Part shown: piece by piece, positions 1 through 7,730 of the stretch | Numbering within the stretch: position 1 is the stretch's first letter | How the letters are laid out: every line of letters starts with the position of its first letter | From: Spirochaetia bacterium | GTDB taxonomy: Bacteria; Spirochaetota; Spirochaetia; Treponematales; Breznakiellaceae | Length of the DNA: 42,326 nucleotides | Direction of reading: 5' to 3' | NCBI GenBank assembly: GCA_026002025.1 | Contig: BOAU01000005.1 | Coordinates: 1 to 42,326 of the forward strand | Notes under the pieces: model-generated | Database searches by the model: none | What the model was told of the DNA's origin: nothing | What the model saw: the letters and a program-made list of their open reading frames with translations, nothing else | Made by a program: the position numbers and the translations under genes

Positions 1-76
1 CTTTGACTACTTCCCAAGGCGCCGTTATGCCTAATATGGCCTGATAAAAATCCTCTATTTTTTCTGGTTGGTTCAT
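1..76 (-). mobile_element. ISL3-like transposase, N-terminal 25 codons (runs off the window)
   Basis: Read on the minus strand from an ATG at 76, the frame gives MNQPEKIEDFYQAILGI followed by TAPWEVVK, open to the window edge. The pattern of a short acidic lead, then a leucine/glycine segment and PWEV, resembles the first residues of ISL3-family transposases, which begin with a zinc-finger region shortly after. Only 25 codons are visible, so the family call is tentative. A TATAAT-like box lies just upstream at 79-84 on the same strand. The ORF next to it (88-543, same strand) breaks off abruptly, which fits this being an insertion sequence whose end lies at about 80-115. Confidence 0.5.
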
Positions 77-87
77 GCCTCATTATA

Positions 88-543
88 CTACTTTTTGGGG
101 TTTTCCACTATATTCCCGGATGCCCCATTAATGGCTACATTTATTCGCTGTAACAACGTCAATGAAGGGCTTGAACCATTTAATCCCGCACCAAGAATTA
201 TTAAATAATGTGCGTCATTACTATTTTCATTTTGAGCATTATTAATAACAAGTCCTTCTATTGTTAGAAATGATAATAAAAATAATGCCATAATAGTTAC
301 AAAAAATAATTTAACAATTTTTGGTAGTTTTTTATATAGCTCCACTATTTTAATCTTAAATTTATAAAATGCAATAAAAAAAGAACCTATAAAAACCCAT
401 ATAAGATTATATACGTTCAAATATCCTATAAAAGAAGTTATCATAAAAAAATACAATAAACTTAGTATGCCCATAATGAGCATAATTTTTCTATAGATAA
501 TATATAATAATGTTTTAAAAAATACCTTCATCCTTATAATCAT
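88..543 (-). pseudogene. DUF218 (YdcF/SanA-like) membrane protein, truncated
   Basis: This 151-residue product has an N-terminal basic patch and three or four hydrophobic segments (about residues 10-40, 43-60 and 75-98), then HYLIILGAGLNG followed by PSLTLLQR. That last part is the opening of the DUF218 domain found in YdcF/SanA-type envelope proteins. In the family the domain continues for about 150 residues with a conserved glycine-rich loop. Here it stops after some 40 residues, with an unrelated tail ending VENPKK, right beside an ISL3-like transposase start. I infer a gene cut by an insertion sequence. Its DNA is much more AT-rich than the rest of the window. Whether any product is made is unknown. 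Confidence 0.6.
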
Positions 544-681
544 ATCTATTTATTCTTTTTTTTCAATAGTGCTTTACAATATTTTCAAATAAAATTTAGA
601 AAAAATGGCGTATAATGCTATATGTACGAAACCCCGGCGGCCTCTGGGACAACACCGTTTTTTGGGATAATATCTATTCCA

Positions 682-704
682 GGGGGCATTGCCCCGTGCG
701 GGGG
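682..704 (+). promoter_or_regulatory. Overlapping G/C hairpins covering the ribosome-binding region
   Basis: GGGG at 683-686 can pair with CCCC at 692-695, or the same CCCC can pair with the GGGGG at 700-704 that would serve as ribosome-binding site for the ATG at 709. The two pairings exclude each other. This is a structural observation only; no known riboswitch class is recognised. Confidence 0.3.
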
Positions 705-708
705 AATC

Positions 709-1278
709 ATGAAAATATGTTTGGTGCGCCACGGCGAGACTGACTGGAATAAACAGGGAAGACTGCAGGGGAGGGAGGATATACCCCTCAACGCCGATGG
801 GGTGAAACAGGTTGAGGCAAGCGCAGTATATCTGCGGCAGTTTAAATGGGACGCCCTGGTAAGCAGCCCCCTTTCCCGGGCAAAAAAATCAACGGAGATT
901 ATCGCCGCAGGGGTCGGCATTGCTGCAATTTACGAAGATGCGGGTTTTGTGGAAAGGGATATGGGGGAAGTATCCGGCCTGACCATGGAGGAGCGCAGGG
1001 CAAAATACCCCGATGGGAAATTCAATGGCATGGAGGATTTGGAACAGCTCCGGGACAGGTCATTCGGGGCGCTCAAAAAATACGCTGATCTTTTTTCCGG
1101 CCGGGATTTTATCATCGTCTCCCACGGGGCGGCAATCAACGCCATGCTGGGGGTAATATCAAACAATGAAATAGGCACGGGGAAAACACCCCTGAGGAAC
1201 GCCTGCATCAATATGCTTGAATATGAAAATAATAATTTTACAATACTGTTCTACGATAAATTGGCAGAAGAATTATAA
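709..1278 (+). CDS. Histidine phosphatase family protein (phosphoglycerate mutase-like)
   Basis: The protein has 189 residues and opens MKICLVRHGETDWNKQGRLQG, the RHG signature of the histidine phosphatase superfamily; the first His is the phospho-acceptor. Further expected elements are SSPLSRAKKSTE (second Arg), the acidic stretch ERDMGEVSG, and VSHGAAINA with the second catalytic His. The substrate cannot be told from sequence; relatives act on phosphosugars, alpha-ribazole phosphate or 3-phosphoglycerate. The frame is open back to 622, but the ATG at 709 matches the family start and follows a GGGGG tract. That tract sits inside competing GGGG/CCCC hairpins at 682-704. A dehydrogenase remnant follows two bases after its stop codon. 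Confidence 0.85.
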   Translation: MKICLVRHGETDWNKQGRLQGREDIPLNADGVKQVEASAVYLRQFKWDALVSSPLSRAKKSTEIIAAGVGIAAIYEDAGFVERDMGEVSGLTMEERRAKYPDGKFNGMEDLEQLRDRSFGALKKYADLFSGRDFIIVSHGAAINAMLGVISNNEIGTGKTPLRNACINMLEYENNNFTILFYDKLAEEL

Positions 1279-1279
1279 A

Positions 1280-1447
1280 ATGGGGGCCGATGCGGCGCCG
1301 GATGCCTCGGATACGGCCCGTTTAATCGGTAAAATACGGGTGGCGGACCTTATCAGCAAAGTGTATCCTCTAAAGGATGTCGCCGAGGCGACTGAGGCGG
1401 CCCTTTCCGGTTCAACCTATAGGGTGCTTTTAAAACTGGAGGAATAG
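1280..1447 (+). pseudogene. C-terminal remnant of a zinc-type medium-chain dehydrogenase
   Basis: The frame from 1280 to the stop at 1447 reads ...ARLIGKIRVADLISKVYPL, then KDVAEATEAAL and YRVLLKLEE. This matches the last 50 or so residues of medium-chain (sorbitol/galactitol/threonine dehydrogenase-like) alcohol dehydrogenases, where 'GKI...ISKVYPLKDVAEA' precedes a final 'KVLLK'. The catalytic and nucleotide-binding domains are absent: the upstream DNA is instead the end of the histidine phosphatase gene. The remnant ends three bases before the sugar kinase start, so it was probably the upstream member of a polyol or sugar operon and lost its 5' part by deletion. Confidence 0.6.
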
Positions 1448-1450
1448 CTC

Positions 1451-2875
1451 TTGTTATTGGTGATTGATATTGGGACATCGACCTTTAAGGCCGCTTTGGT
1501 TAACTACGATGGAACCTGGGACAAAACCGCGGCCATCCCCATGACCATGGGGAAAAGTGACGGGCTCCGCCATGAAGCAAACCCCGGCCAGTGGCTGCGG
1601 GCCTTTGGGGATGCCCTGTCCCGGCTCGGTTCCCTGGCAAGGGTGGAGGCCCTGGTTATCAGCGGGAACGGCCCGACCCTGGCGCCGGTTACCGGGGAAC
1701 CCGGCCTGGCCAAGGGGGAACTGGTCCTCCCGGCGGATATTGCCCGGCTCTGGCTGGACCGGCGGGCGGAGGAGGAAGCCAAGGCCGTATCCGCCGTGGC
1801 GGGGGCCTATGTGGACCCGAGCTTTTTTCTCCCCAAGGCGCTGGCGGTAAAAAACCAGGAACCGGCCCTCTATGGCCGGACCCGGCTTTTCCTCTCCACC
1901 GCCGAATATCTGGCCTACGCCCTCACCGGGGAGGCCCGGTCGGTGTTTCCCTCTGCGGGCTTCGAGCGCTGGTATTGGGATGACGCGGTACTGGGCACTC
2001 TGGGATTGGACAAGGGAAAATTTCCCCCCTTTATCTTCCCCGGGGAATGTATCGGGACCGTCTCCGTTGCTGTGGCGGCCCGGTTCGGGTTTTCGCCCAA
2101 GGTTAAGGTAATTGCCGGGGGGCCCGACTTTTTCGTGTCGATCCTCGGTACGGGAACGGTGAGTCCCGGACAGGCCTGTGATCGCTCGGGCACATCCGAG
2201 GGGATCAATGTATGTACCCAGGAGCGGATCAGCGATCCCCGGCTGATGAGTTACGGGCATCCGGTTAAGCCCTTCTGGAACCTTTCGGGGATCATCTCCA
2301 CCTCGGGCAAGGCGATTGGCTGGGGCCGGGAAATCCTGGGTGTCGCCGACAAGCCCCACGCCGCCTTTTATGAGCTTGCCGCCGCGGCTCCGGCCGGGTC
2401 CGGGGGGGTGGTGTTTCTGCCCTACCTCGCGGGGGAGCGGGCGCCCATCTGGGACCCAAAGATCAGGGGGGTGTTTTCCGGGCTGAACCTCTCCACCGGG
2501 CAGGAAGCCCTGGCCCGTTCCATCGCCGAAGGGGTCTGCTTTGCCATCCGGGATGTGATCACCGTAATGGAAGAAGTCAAGGCTCCGGTAAAAGAGCTGC
2601 GGGTCACCGGGGGGCCCGCCGAGAGTGAATTTCTTAACCAGCTCAAGGCTGATGTTTCGGGCAGGCCGGTCCTGCTCGCCCGCAGGGACGCGGAACTGCT
2701 GGGGCTCGCGGTGCTCGGCGCGGTTGCCCAGGGAAAGTACGGCTCCGCAGGGGAAGCCGCCGGGGCGCTGGTACGAATCGAAAGGGTTTTTACCCCCGAC
2801 AGGGGCAAAAAACAGGGTTATGATACTATATTTGAGGTATACCGCGGGCTCTACCGGGCCCTTAAATCGGAATAA
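1451..2875 (+). CDS. FGGY-family carbohydrate kinase (xylulokinase-like)
   Basis: The 474-residue product starts LLVIDIGTSTFKAALV, the phosphate-binding loop of the FGGY/actin-like ATPase fold. It carries the central substrate region (GGPDFF, then GTGTVSPGQACDRSGTSEG) and the C-terminal FGGY_C elements LPYLAGERAPIWDP, ARGxFxGL-like GVFSGLNL and ELRVTGGPAESEFLNQ. Length and motif order fit a complete cytoplasmic kinase that phosphorylates a ketose or polyol with ATP; the exact sugar is not deducible. The TTG at 1451 is chosen because a GGAGGA box lies at about 1438-1443, six to seven bases upstream. Remnants of a dehydrogenase and another gene flank it, so its pathway operon appears eroded around it. 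Confidence 0.85.
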   Translation: MLLVIDIGTSTFKAALVNYDGTWDKTAAIPMTMGKSDGLRHEANPGQWLRAFGDALSRLGSLARVEALVISGNGPTLAPVTGEPGLAKGELVLPADIARLWLDRRAEEEAKAVSAVAGAYVDPSFFLPKALAVKNQEPALYGRTRLFLSTAEYLAYALTGEARSVFPSAGFERWYWDDAVLGTLGLDKGKFPPFIFPGECIGTVSVAVAARFGFSPKVKVIAGGPDFFVSILGTGTVSPGQACDRSGTSEGINVCTQERISDPRLMSYGHPVKPFWNLSGIISTSGKAIGWGREILGVADKPHAAFYELAAAAPAGSGGVVFLPYLAGERAPIWDPKIRGVFSGLNLSTGQEALARSIAEGVCFAIRDVITVMEEVKAPVKELRVTGGPAESEFLNQLKADVSGRPVLLARRDAELLGLAVLGAVAQGKYGSAGEAAGALVRIERVFTPDRGKKQGYDTIFEVYRGLYRALKSE

Positions 2876-2880
2876 AAGAA

Positions 2881-2961
2881 AGTAAGGCTTCACGGGAGAT
2901 TGACGCCTACCACCGGCTGGGAATTCCGGTTATGATAGAGGCCATGGCCAAGGAAGAATAA
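2881..2961 (+). pseudogene. Short C-terminal coding remnant, possibly of an aldolase
   Basis: Directly after the kinase, one frame reads KASREIDAYHRLGIPVMIEA and ends MAKEE before a TAA at 2959-2961. There is no start codon with a ribosome-binding site in front of it. The phrase 'GIPVMIEAM' is reminiscent of the last strand of TIM-barrel aldolases of the DeoC/LacD type, but 27 codons are too few to be sure. I read it as the tail of a deleted third gene of the kinase operon. Confidence 0.25.
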
Positions 2962-2988
2962 AATTCCGGGTTAAAAAAAATTTTGGAT

Positions 2989-3032
2989 GAACATCCAACG
3001 GAGTTTCAAGGAACATCCAACGAAGTTTCAAG
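2989..3032 (+). repeat. Tandem duplication of a 22-bp unit in the leader of the BMP gene
   Basis: Two head-to-tail copies (2989-3010 and 3011-3032) of a unit beginning GAACATCCAACG and ending AGTTTCAAG differ at one position. The second copy runs directly into the GGAG ribosome-binding site of the binding-protein gene starting at 3041. Confidence 0.85.
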
Positions 3033-3040
3033 GAGAGAAA

Positions 3041-4102
3041 ATGAAAAAGAGACAAAAAAGCAGCGCGGCGGCAGTAGTGATCGCGGCACTGTTAGTATTT
3101 CTGCTTGCGGCGCCGGTATTTGCCGGCGGTTCAAAAGAAAAGACAGCCGGCCAGGATCAGTCCCTTTCGGTGCTGGTCTACATCACCGGAGTGGTCGCGG
3201 GGAGCCCTCCCTATGAACTGCTGGCATCGGGCGCGGAGGAATTCGCGGCCGGACACAGTAACGTTACGGTGAAGGTCTATGAAGCGGGGTTCAACCAGGC
3301 GGAATGGGAAGAACAGCTTACTTCTCTGGTGGCTTCCGGGGAATACGACCTGGTGCTGGGTTCCAATCCCTCACTGCCTGAAATCTGCGAAAAGGTGGGG
3401 GCCAAATTTCCCAGGCAGAAATTCATCATCACCGATGCCGAGCTTTCCGGGAACCCGCAGATCAGTACTTACCTGTACAATCAGTACGAACAGTCCCTCT
3501 ACCTGGGCTATCTCGCGGGACTCATCACCACCAGCAATATGGATCACGCCAACGCCGCCAAACAGATTGGCTTTATCGCGGCCCAGGAATATCCCCTGCT
3601 CAATAAACACATACTCCCCGGTTTCCTGGACGGGGCGCGGCTCGTGGACCCGGCAATCTCCATTGACTTCCGGGTGGTGGGCAACTGGTTCGACGCCAAC
3701 AAGGCGGCGGATCTGTCGGCAAGCATGATCAGCTCCGGGGTGGATGTATTCGCTTCCATCGCCGGCGGCGCCGCTCAGGGGATGATCAAAACCGCCCAGG
3801 AGCAGGGCGCCTATGTGGTGTTCCATAACACCAATGAATATGCAGCGGCGCCGGGGGTTATCGTGGGCTGCGGTTTGATGGAACAGAAAAAACTGGTGGA
3901 AGAAATTCTCACCGCTGTTCTTGCCGGGAAAATCCAGTACGGAACATCCAAAACCGTGGGGGCCGTTGAGGGCTACCTCAGCTTTATCGCCGATGATCCC
4001 GGATACACCAATTACCTGCCCCAGGACATCCGGACGAAGTTCAACGCCTTTTTCGCCGATGTCAAAGCGGGACGGATCAAATATACGCTTCCCCCTCTCT
4101 GA
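3041..4102 (+). CDS. BMP family (PnrA-like) ABC transporter substrate-binding protein
   Basis: This is a periplasmic binding protein of 353 residues. An N-terminal signal peptide (MKKRQKSSAAAVVIAALLVF, then LLAAPVFA) ends before GGSKEK, a common treponemal mature N-terminus; no lipobox cysteine is seen. The body shows BMP-type features: YELLASGAEEFAAGH, QIGFIAAQEYPLLNKHILPG, and the Asn/Asp-rich DVFASIAGGAAQGMIKTAQE. Family members bind nucleosides or related small solutes, and some bind sugars or autoinducers. An in-frame ATG lies at 2987, but the one at 3041 has AGGAG nine bases upstream and begins the signal peptide. It heads an operon with the double ATPase and two permeases that follow. 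Confidence 0.9.
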   Translation: MKKRQKSSAAAVVIAALLVFLLAAPVFAGGSKEKTAGQDQSLSVLVYITGVVAGSPPYELLASGAEEFAAGHSNVTVKVYEAGFNQAEWEEQLTSLVASGEYDLVLGSNPSLPEICEKVGAKFPRQKFIITDAELSGNPQISTYLYNQYEQSLYLGYLAGLITTSNMDHANAAKQIGFIAAQEYPLLNKHILPGFLDGARLVDPAISIDFRVVGNWFDANKAADLSASMISSGVDVFASIAGGAAQGMIKTAQEQGAYVVFHNTNEYAAAPGVIVGCGLMEQKKLVEEILTAVLAGKIQYGTSKTVGAVEGYLSFIADDPGYTNYLPQDIRTKFNAFFADVKAGRIKYTLPPL

Positions 4103-4114
4103 TAGTAATACTGT
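4102..4114. repeat. 13-bp palindrome ACAGTANTACTGT, copy with one mismatch
   Basis: ATAGTAATACTGT differs from the palindrome at one base. It overlaps the last base of the binding-protein stop codon and lies just before the ATPase ribosome-binding site. Confidence 0.6.
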
Positions 4115-4135
4115 TTTCCGGTGGCGGGGGGATCA

Positions 4136-5707
4136 ATGGGCTCTGTGATTGAAATGCAGGATATCACCAAAATATATCCTGAGGATAACTTTATGGCCAA
4201 CCATAGGGTATCCTTCGATCTCCGGGAAGGGGAGATTCTCTGTCTTGCCGGGGAAAACGGCGCGGGAAAAACAACCCTGATGAAGATCCTCTACGGCCTC
4301 ACCCCGCCGACAAAAGGGAAAATAACAGTCAAAGGCAAACCGGTAAGCATCAGTTCCCCGCTCCACGCGAACCGGCTGGGGATCGGCATGGTCCATCAGC
4401 ATTTCATGCTTTTCCCCGAATTTACCGTGGCGGAAAATGTGGTCATGGGAATTGAGCCGCTAAAGAAGGGTTTTTTCTTCGACACAAAAAAAGCCAACGA
4501 GCGGGTTGCCGAAGTTATTCGGCGGCATTGCTTTTCCATTGAGCCGGATAGGCCGGTACACAGTCTTACTGTGGGGCAGATGCAGCAGGTGGAGATCGTC
4601 AAGATGCTCTACCGGGAAGTGGATATTTTTATTCTGGACGAGCCCACCTCGGTGCTGACGGATCAGGAAATCGCCGCCCTTTTCGATACGCTCAGGGCCC
4701 TTGCGGCGTCAGGCAAATCCCTGATCCTCATTACCCACAAGCTCAATGAAATAAAACTCATATCCCACCGGGTGGCGGTGATGCGCAAGGGTGAGATGGT
4801 CGGCATCCGGGACACAAAAGATATTGATGAATTTGAAATTTCCCGGCTCATGGTCGGCAAGGGGGTGGACCTTCAGGTTGACCGGAGCCGGCGGAAACCG
4901 GCGGGAAATAAACCGGTGATCACCTTTGACCAGGTGACGGTAAAGCGCCGGGGGCAGGAACGGCCCAAGCTGAATAAGATATCCTTTACCGCAAACGCCG
5001 GGGAAATTCTCGGATTCGCCGGAGTCGGGGGTAACGGTCTCGGCACCCTGGAGGCGGTTCTTGGGGGTTTCCTGCCTATTACTTCGGGGAAGATACATTA
5101 CCACGATGAGGACATCACCCGGCTGCACACCGCACAGCTGCGCCGGAAGGGGCTTGCCTATGTCCCGGCGGACCGGCTTGCCTTTGGCTGTGCCGCCGGG
5201 GCCAGCGTCCTGGAAAATATGATCATTAACCGCCGCTCGGAATTTTTTCACCGGGGCTTTCAGGATCGAGGAGCCATATCCCGGTTCACCGCAAATCTTT
5301 TTAATCGCTACGCCATCGCGGGGAACGAGGAATTACCCATAGGGTCCCTGTCCGGGGGAAATATCCAGAAGGTCATCCTTGCGCGGGAAATCGATCAGTA
5401 CCGGGATTACATCATTTTTTCAGAACCCACCTGGGGCCTGGATATTTCCGCTAGCCGTTATGTATACGAACAGATGGCGGCCCTCCGGGAGCAGGGCGCC
5501 GCAGTACTTCTGCTTTCATCAAATCTGGACGAAATCCTGGCAAACGCCGACCGCATTCTGGTTTTCTACCGGGGAATCATCGCAGCGGAAATTCGGGACC
5601 CGGTGCACGGTATTGATGGCGCAGCCGACGCCGACATAAAAGAAAAAATCGGCGCATATATGATGGGGCTTAAAAATCAGCATGTCCGGGAGGATGTCCA
5701 TGGATAA
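4136..5707 (+). CDS. BMP-type ABC transporter ATP-binding protein (two fused nucleotide-binding domains)
   Basis: The protein has 523 residues and two ABC domains, like YufO/NupA and RbsA-type ATPases. Domain 1 (about 5-245) has Walker A GENGAGKTT at residues 39-47, the divergent signature LTVGQMQQVE, and Walker B IFILDEPTS. Domain 2 (about 255-510) has the degenerate P-loop GFAGVGGNGLGTLE, signature LSGGNIQK and FSEPTWGLD. The degenerate second P-loop is usual in the family. It energises uptake through the two permeases downstream. A GTG at 4121 would add five residues, but the ATG at 4136 has a GGGGGGA ribosome-binding site. The end overlaps the next gene by eight bases, indicating translational coupling. 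Confidence 0.9.
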   Translation: MGSVIEMQDITKIYPEDNFMANHRVSFDLREGEILCLAGENGAGKTTLMKILYGLTPPTKGKITVKGKPVSISSPLHANRLGIGMVHQHFMLFPEFTVAENVVMGIEPLKKGFFFDTKKANERVAEVIRRHCFSIEPDRPVHSLTVGQMQQVEIVKMLYREVDIFILDEPTSVLTDQEIAALFDTLRALAASGKSLILITHKLNEIKLISHRVAVMRKGEMVGIRDTKDIDEFEISRLMVGKGVDLQVDRSRRKPAGNKPVITFDQVTVKRRGQERPKLNKISFTANAGEILGFAGVGGNGLGTLEAVLGGFLPITSGKIHYHDEDITRLHTAQLRRKGLAYVPADRLAFGCAAGASVLENMIINRRSEFFHRGFQDRGAISRFTANLFNRYAIAGNEELPIGSLSGGNIQKVILAREIDQYRDYIIFSEPTWGLDISASRYVYEQMAALREQGAAVLLLSSNLDEILANADRILVFYRGIIAAEIRDPVHGIDGAADADIKEKIGAYMMGLKNQHVREDVHG

Positions 5708-6767
5708 AAACAGTAATACTGTCGGCAGCCCAAGGCGGACCCTCGCCCGCTGCACCGCGGCCTCAGGCGGCATGGCGCTGATCCTCCTCATATCACTGGC
5801 GGTGATGGTGGTTCTGGCCTTCCTCCTGAGCAAAGATCCCGGCAGAACCCTGCGGTTTTTTTTCCTGGGCCCGATACAGAATACCTACTACTTCGGCAAC
5901 ATGATAAACAGCGCCATACCCCTTATGTTCGGCGGCCTGGGCATATCCATCGCCATGCAGTCCGGGAACTTTAACCTGGGGGGTGAAGGGCAGATCTATG
6001 CCGGGGCCTTTGTCACCACCATCGCGGCCATTGCGCTAGCCCCCCTGGGAATTTTCGGCGCAGTCATCGCCATTGCGGCGGGCGCCCTCTTTGCGGGGCT
6101 CATCGCGGGCCTTTCGGCATTCCTCAAGGTAAAATGGAACACCAATGAACTGATAACCACCTTTCTCGTTTCAAACGTACTGATACTGCTCACCAATTAT
6201 TTTATTACCGGCCCCTTCCTGGACCCGGACACCAACCTGCAATCCACCCGCAAGATCGCCGCATCCTTTAGGCTGCCCCTGATACTCCCCCCGTCAAACC
6301 TGAGCGCCGCATTGTTCTTTGCGATCATCGCGGTAGTATTGGTGCACCTCTTTCTTTACCGGACCAGGGCGGGCTACGAGATCCGCATCTGCGGGCTCAA
6401 CAGCCGCTTTGCAAAATACGGGGGCATTAACACGGGCTGGAGCATGATCCTCCCCCTGTTTCTGTCCGGGGCCCTCTACGGCATCGCCGGCGGCATGACG
6501 ATCTACGGGACCTATTATTCAACCATGAAAGAGTTTTCCTCCGGTATGGGATGGAACGGCCTCGCGGTTGCCCTTATCGCGCAGTCAAAACCCAAAGCGA
6601 TAATCCCCGCGGCAATATTCTTTGCATGGATCGGGTCCGGGGCGCGGATGGCAATGCAGTTCTCCGATGTAACCTTTGAGATCGCCTCCATTGTTCAGTC
6701 GGTGGTATTTTTCCTGGTTACCAGTATTATCCTCCGGGACCTCTTTAAACGGAAAGGAGCACTTTGA
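5700..6767 (+). CDS. BMP-type ABC transporter permease 1
   Basis: This 355-residue integral membrane protein has about nine to ten hydrophobic segments and belongs to the branched-chain/ribose-type permease family. Characteristic parts are INSAIPLMFGGLGISIAMQS, FNLGGEGQIYAGAF (the NxxxEGQ motif of this family), LITTFLVSNVLILL and SGALYGIAGGMTIYG. It forms the channel with the second permease. In-frame ATGs exist at 5682 and 5694; 5700 is favoured because GGGAGG at 5688-5693 then stands at normal spacing. It overlaps the ATPase gene upstream, and its stop overlaps the start of permease 2 by one base (TGATG). A perfect copy of a 13-bp palindrome lies at 5710-5722 within its first codons. Confidence 0.9.
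   Translation: MDKNSNTVGSPRRTLARCTAASGGMALILLISLAVMVVLAFLLSKDPGRTLRFFFLGPIQNTYYFGNMINSAIPLMFGGLGISIAMQSGNFNLGGEGQIYAGAFVTTIAAIALAPLGIFGAVIAIAAGALFAGLIAGLSAFLKVKWNTNELITTFLVSNVLILLTNYFITGPFLDPDTNLQSTRKIAASFRLPLILPPSNLSAALFFAIIAVVLVHLFLYRTRAGYEIRICGLNSRFAKYGGINTGWSMILPLFLSGALYGIAGGMTIYGTYYSTMKEFSSGMGWNGLAVALIAQSKPKAIIPAAIFFAWIGSGARMAMQFSDVTFEIASIVQSVVFFLVTSIILRDLFKRKGAL
5710..5722. repeat. 13-bp palindrome ACAGTANTACTGT, perfect copy
   Basis: ACAGTAATACTGT, within the first codons of permease 1 of the BMP importer. Confidence 0.7.
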
Positions 6768-7675
6768 TGGATCATCCGATTCCCATTCTCCACAGCGCCG
6801 TTACCATTATGACCCCCCTGCTCCTGGCCGCAATGGGCGGCCTCTTTACCGAATTGTCGGGGATGCTCAACATCGCCCTGGAAGGGCTGCTCCTTATCGG
6901 CGCGTTTACCGCCATCGTATGCGCCCATTTTTCCGGGAGCATCCTGGCAGGTGTTTTGGCGGCGATCCTTGCTTCCATGATCCTTGCCGCGATCCTCGCA
7001 TCGGTCACCCTGCGGCTCAAGTCGAATGTTTTTATCACCGGCCTTGCGGTCAACCTTTTTGCCGCCGGGGTGACAGTAGTACTGTCATTCCGTTTATTTG
7101 CAACCCGCGGTGTGGTGCGCTTCGGCGATGCGGCCCGGCTGAAAGTTTTTACCATCCCGGTCATCGATAGAATCCCTGTTCTCGGCGATATATTTTCCGG
7201 CCATACCTTCTACGTCTACCTCAGCTGGCTTCTGCTGGCATGCGCCTGGCTTACCCTTTACCGCACTCCCTTTGGCTACCGTCTCAGGGCCAGCGCACAC
7301 CACTCCGGGGCGCTGATTTCCCTGGGGCTTAAACCGGACAGCTACCGGTTCATCGCCTTTCTCATCTCCGGTTTTGCCTGCGGCATCGGCGGCTCCTTCC
7401 TCACCCTCAACCTGCGGGCCTTTGTCCCCAATATCTCCTCCGGTAAAGGCTGGATAGCCCTGGTGGTCATCTTTCTGGGCAACCGCAGTCCCTTTGGGCT
7501 GTTCATCGCGGCCCTTGTCTTCGGCCTCGCGGAAGCCTTTTCCAACTATGCCCAGGGCGCCCTCAATGTCCCCGCGGACTTCATCCTCGCCATACCCTAC
7601 ATCTTTACCTTATTAATGATGATTGGAATGTCCATTTATACCAAGCGGAAGAACCGGGTCATAGGGGGTTTGTAA
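6767..7675 (+). CDS. BMP-type ABC transporter permease 2
   Basis: The 302-residue membrane protein has about eight hydrophobic spans and is the partner permease of the same importer. Diagnostic segments are LLAAMGGLFTELSGMLNIAL (the 'E-S/R-G-x-x-NIALEG' motif of YufQ-like permeases), SVTLRLKSNVFITGLAVNLF and SGFACGIGGSFLTLN. The ATG at 6767 overlaps the previous stop codon and has AAAGGAGC six bases upstream. It is the last gene of the four-gene importer operon and meets the LacI-type gene tail to tail. A 17-bp perfect palindrome (7071-7087) lies inside the reading frame. Confidence 0.9.
   Translation: MDHPIPILHSAVTIMTPLLLAAMGGLFTELSGMLNIALEGLLLIGAFTAIVCAHFSGSILAGVLAAILASMILAAILASVTLRLKSNVFITGLAVNLFAAGVTVVLSFRLFATRGVVRFGDAARLKVFTIPVIDRIPVLGDIFSGHTFYVYLSWLLLACAWLTLYRTPFGYRLRASAHHSGALISLGLKPDSYRFIAFLISGFACGIGGSFLTLNLRAFVPNISSGKGWIALVVIFLGNRSPFGLFIAALVFGLAEAFSNYAQGALNVPADFILAIPYIFTLLMMIGMSIYTKRKNRVIGGL
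7071..7087. repeat. Perfect 17-bp palindrome containing ACAGTAGTACTGT
   Basis: TGACAGTAGTACTGTCA is a perfect dyad inside permease 2 of the BMP importer; the 13-bp core is at 7073-7085. Confidence 0.7.
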
Positions 7676-7730
7676 TTTTTTTTACTGCGATGTAGAGCTT
7701 GCCGTCTTCCGTAAAGGCTTCCGGAATGAT
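7676..7730 (-). other. Open stretch continuing in frame after the LacI-type stop codon
   Basis: On the minus strand, immediately past the TAA of the regulator (7731-7733) and in the same frame, 20 or so codons read IIPEAFTEDGKLYIAVKKIT before the next stop. The composition looks coding. It could be a remnant of a lost neighbouring gene or a lost C-terminus; there is no start codon or ribosome-binding site. No convincing terminator is visible between the two convergent genes. Confidence 0.25.

Noticed and set aside
573..616. Possible promoter before the histidine phosphatase (TATAAT at 611)
   Set aside because: No -35 element at acceptable spacing.
1454..2893. A 479-codon open frame on the minus strand opposite the sugar kinase
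   Set aside because: It is a GC-rich shadow of the kinase: composition dominated by Gly, Pro and Arg, no motifs, no ribosome-binding site, while the plus frame has clear FGGY motifs.
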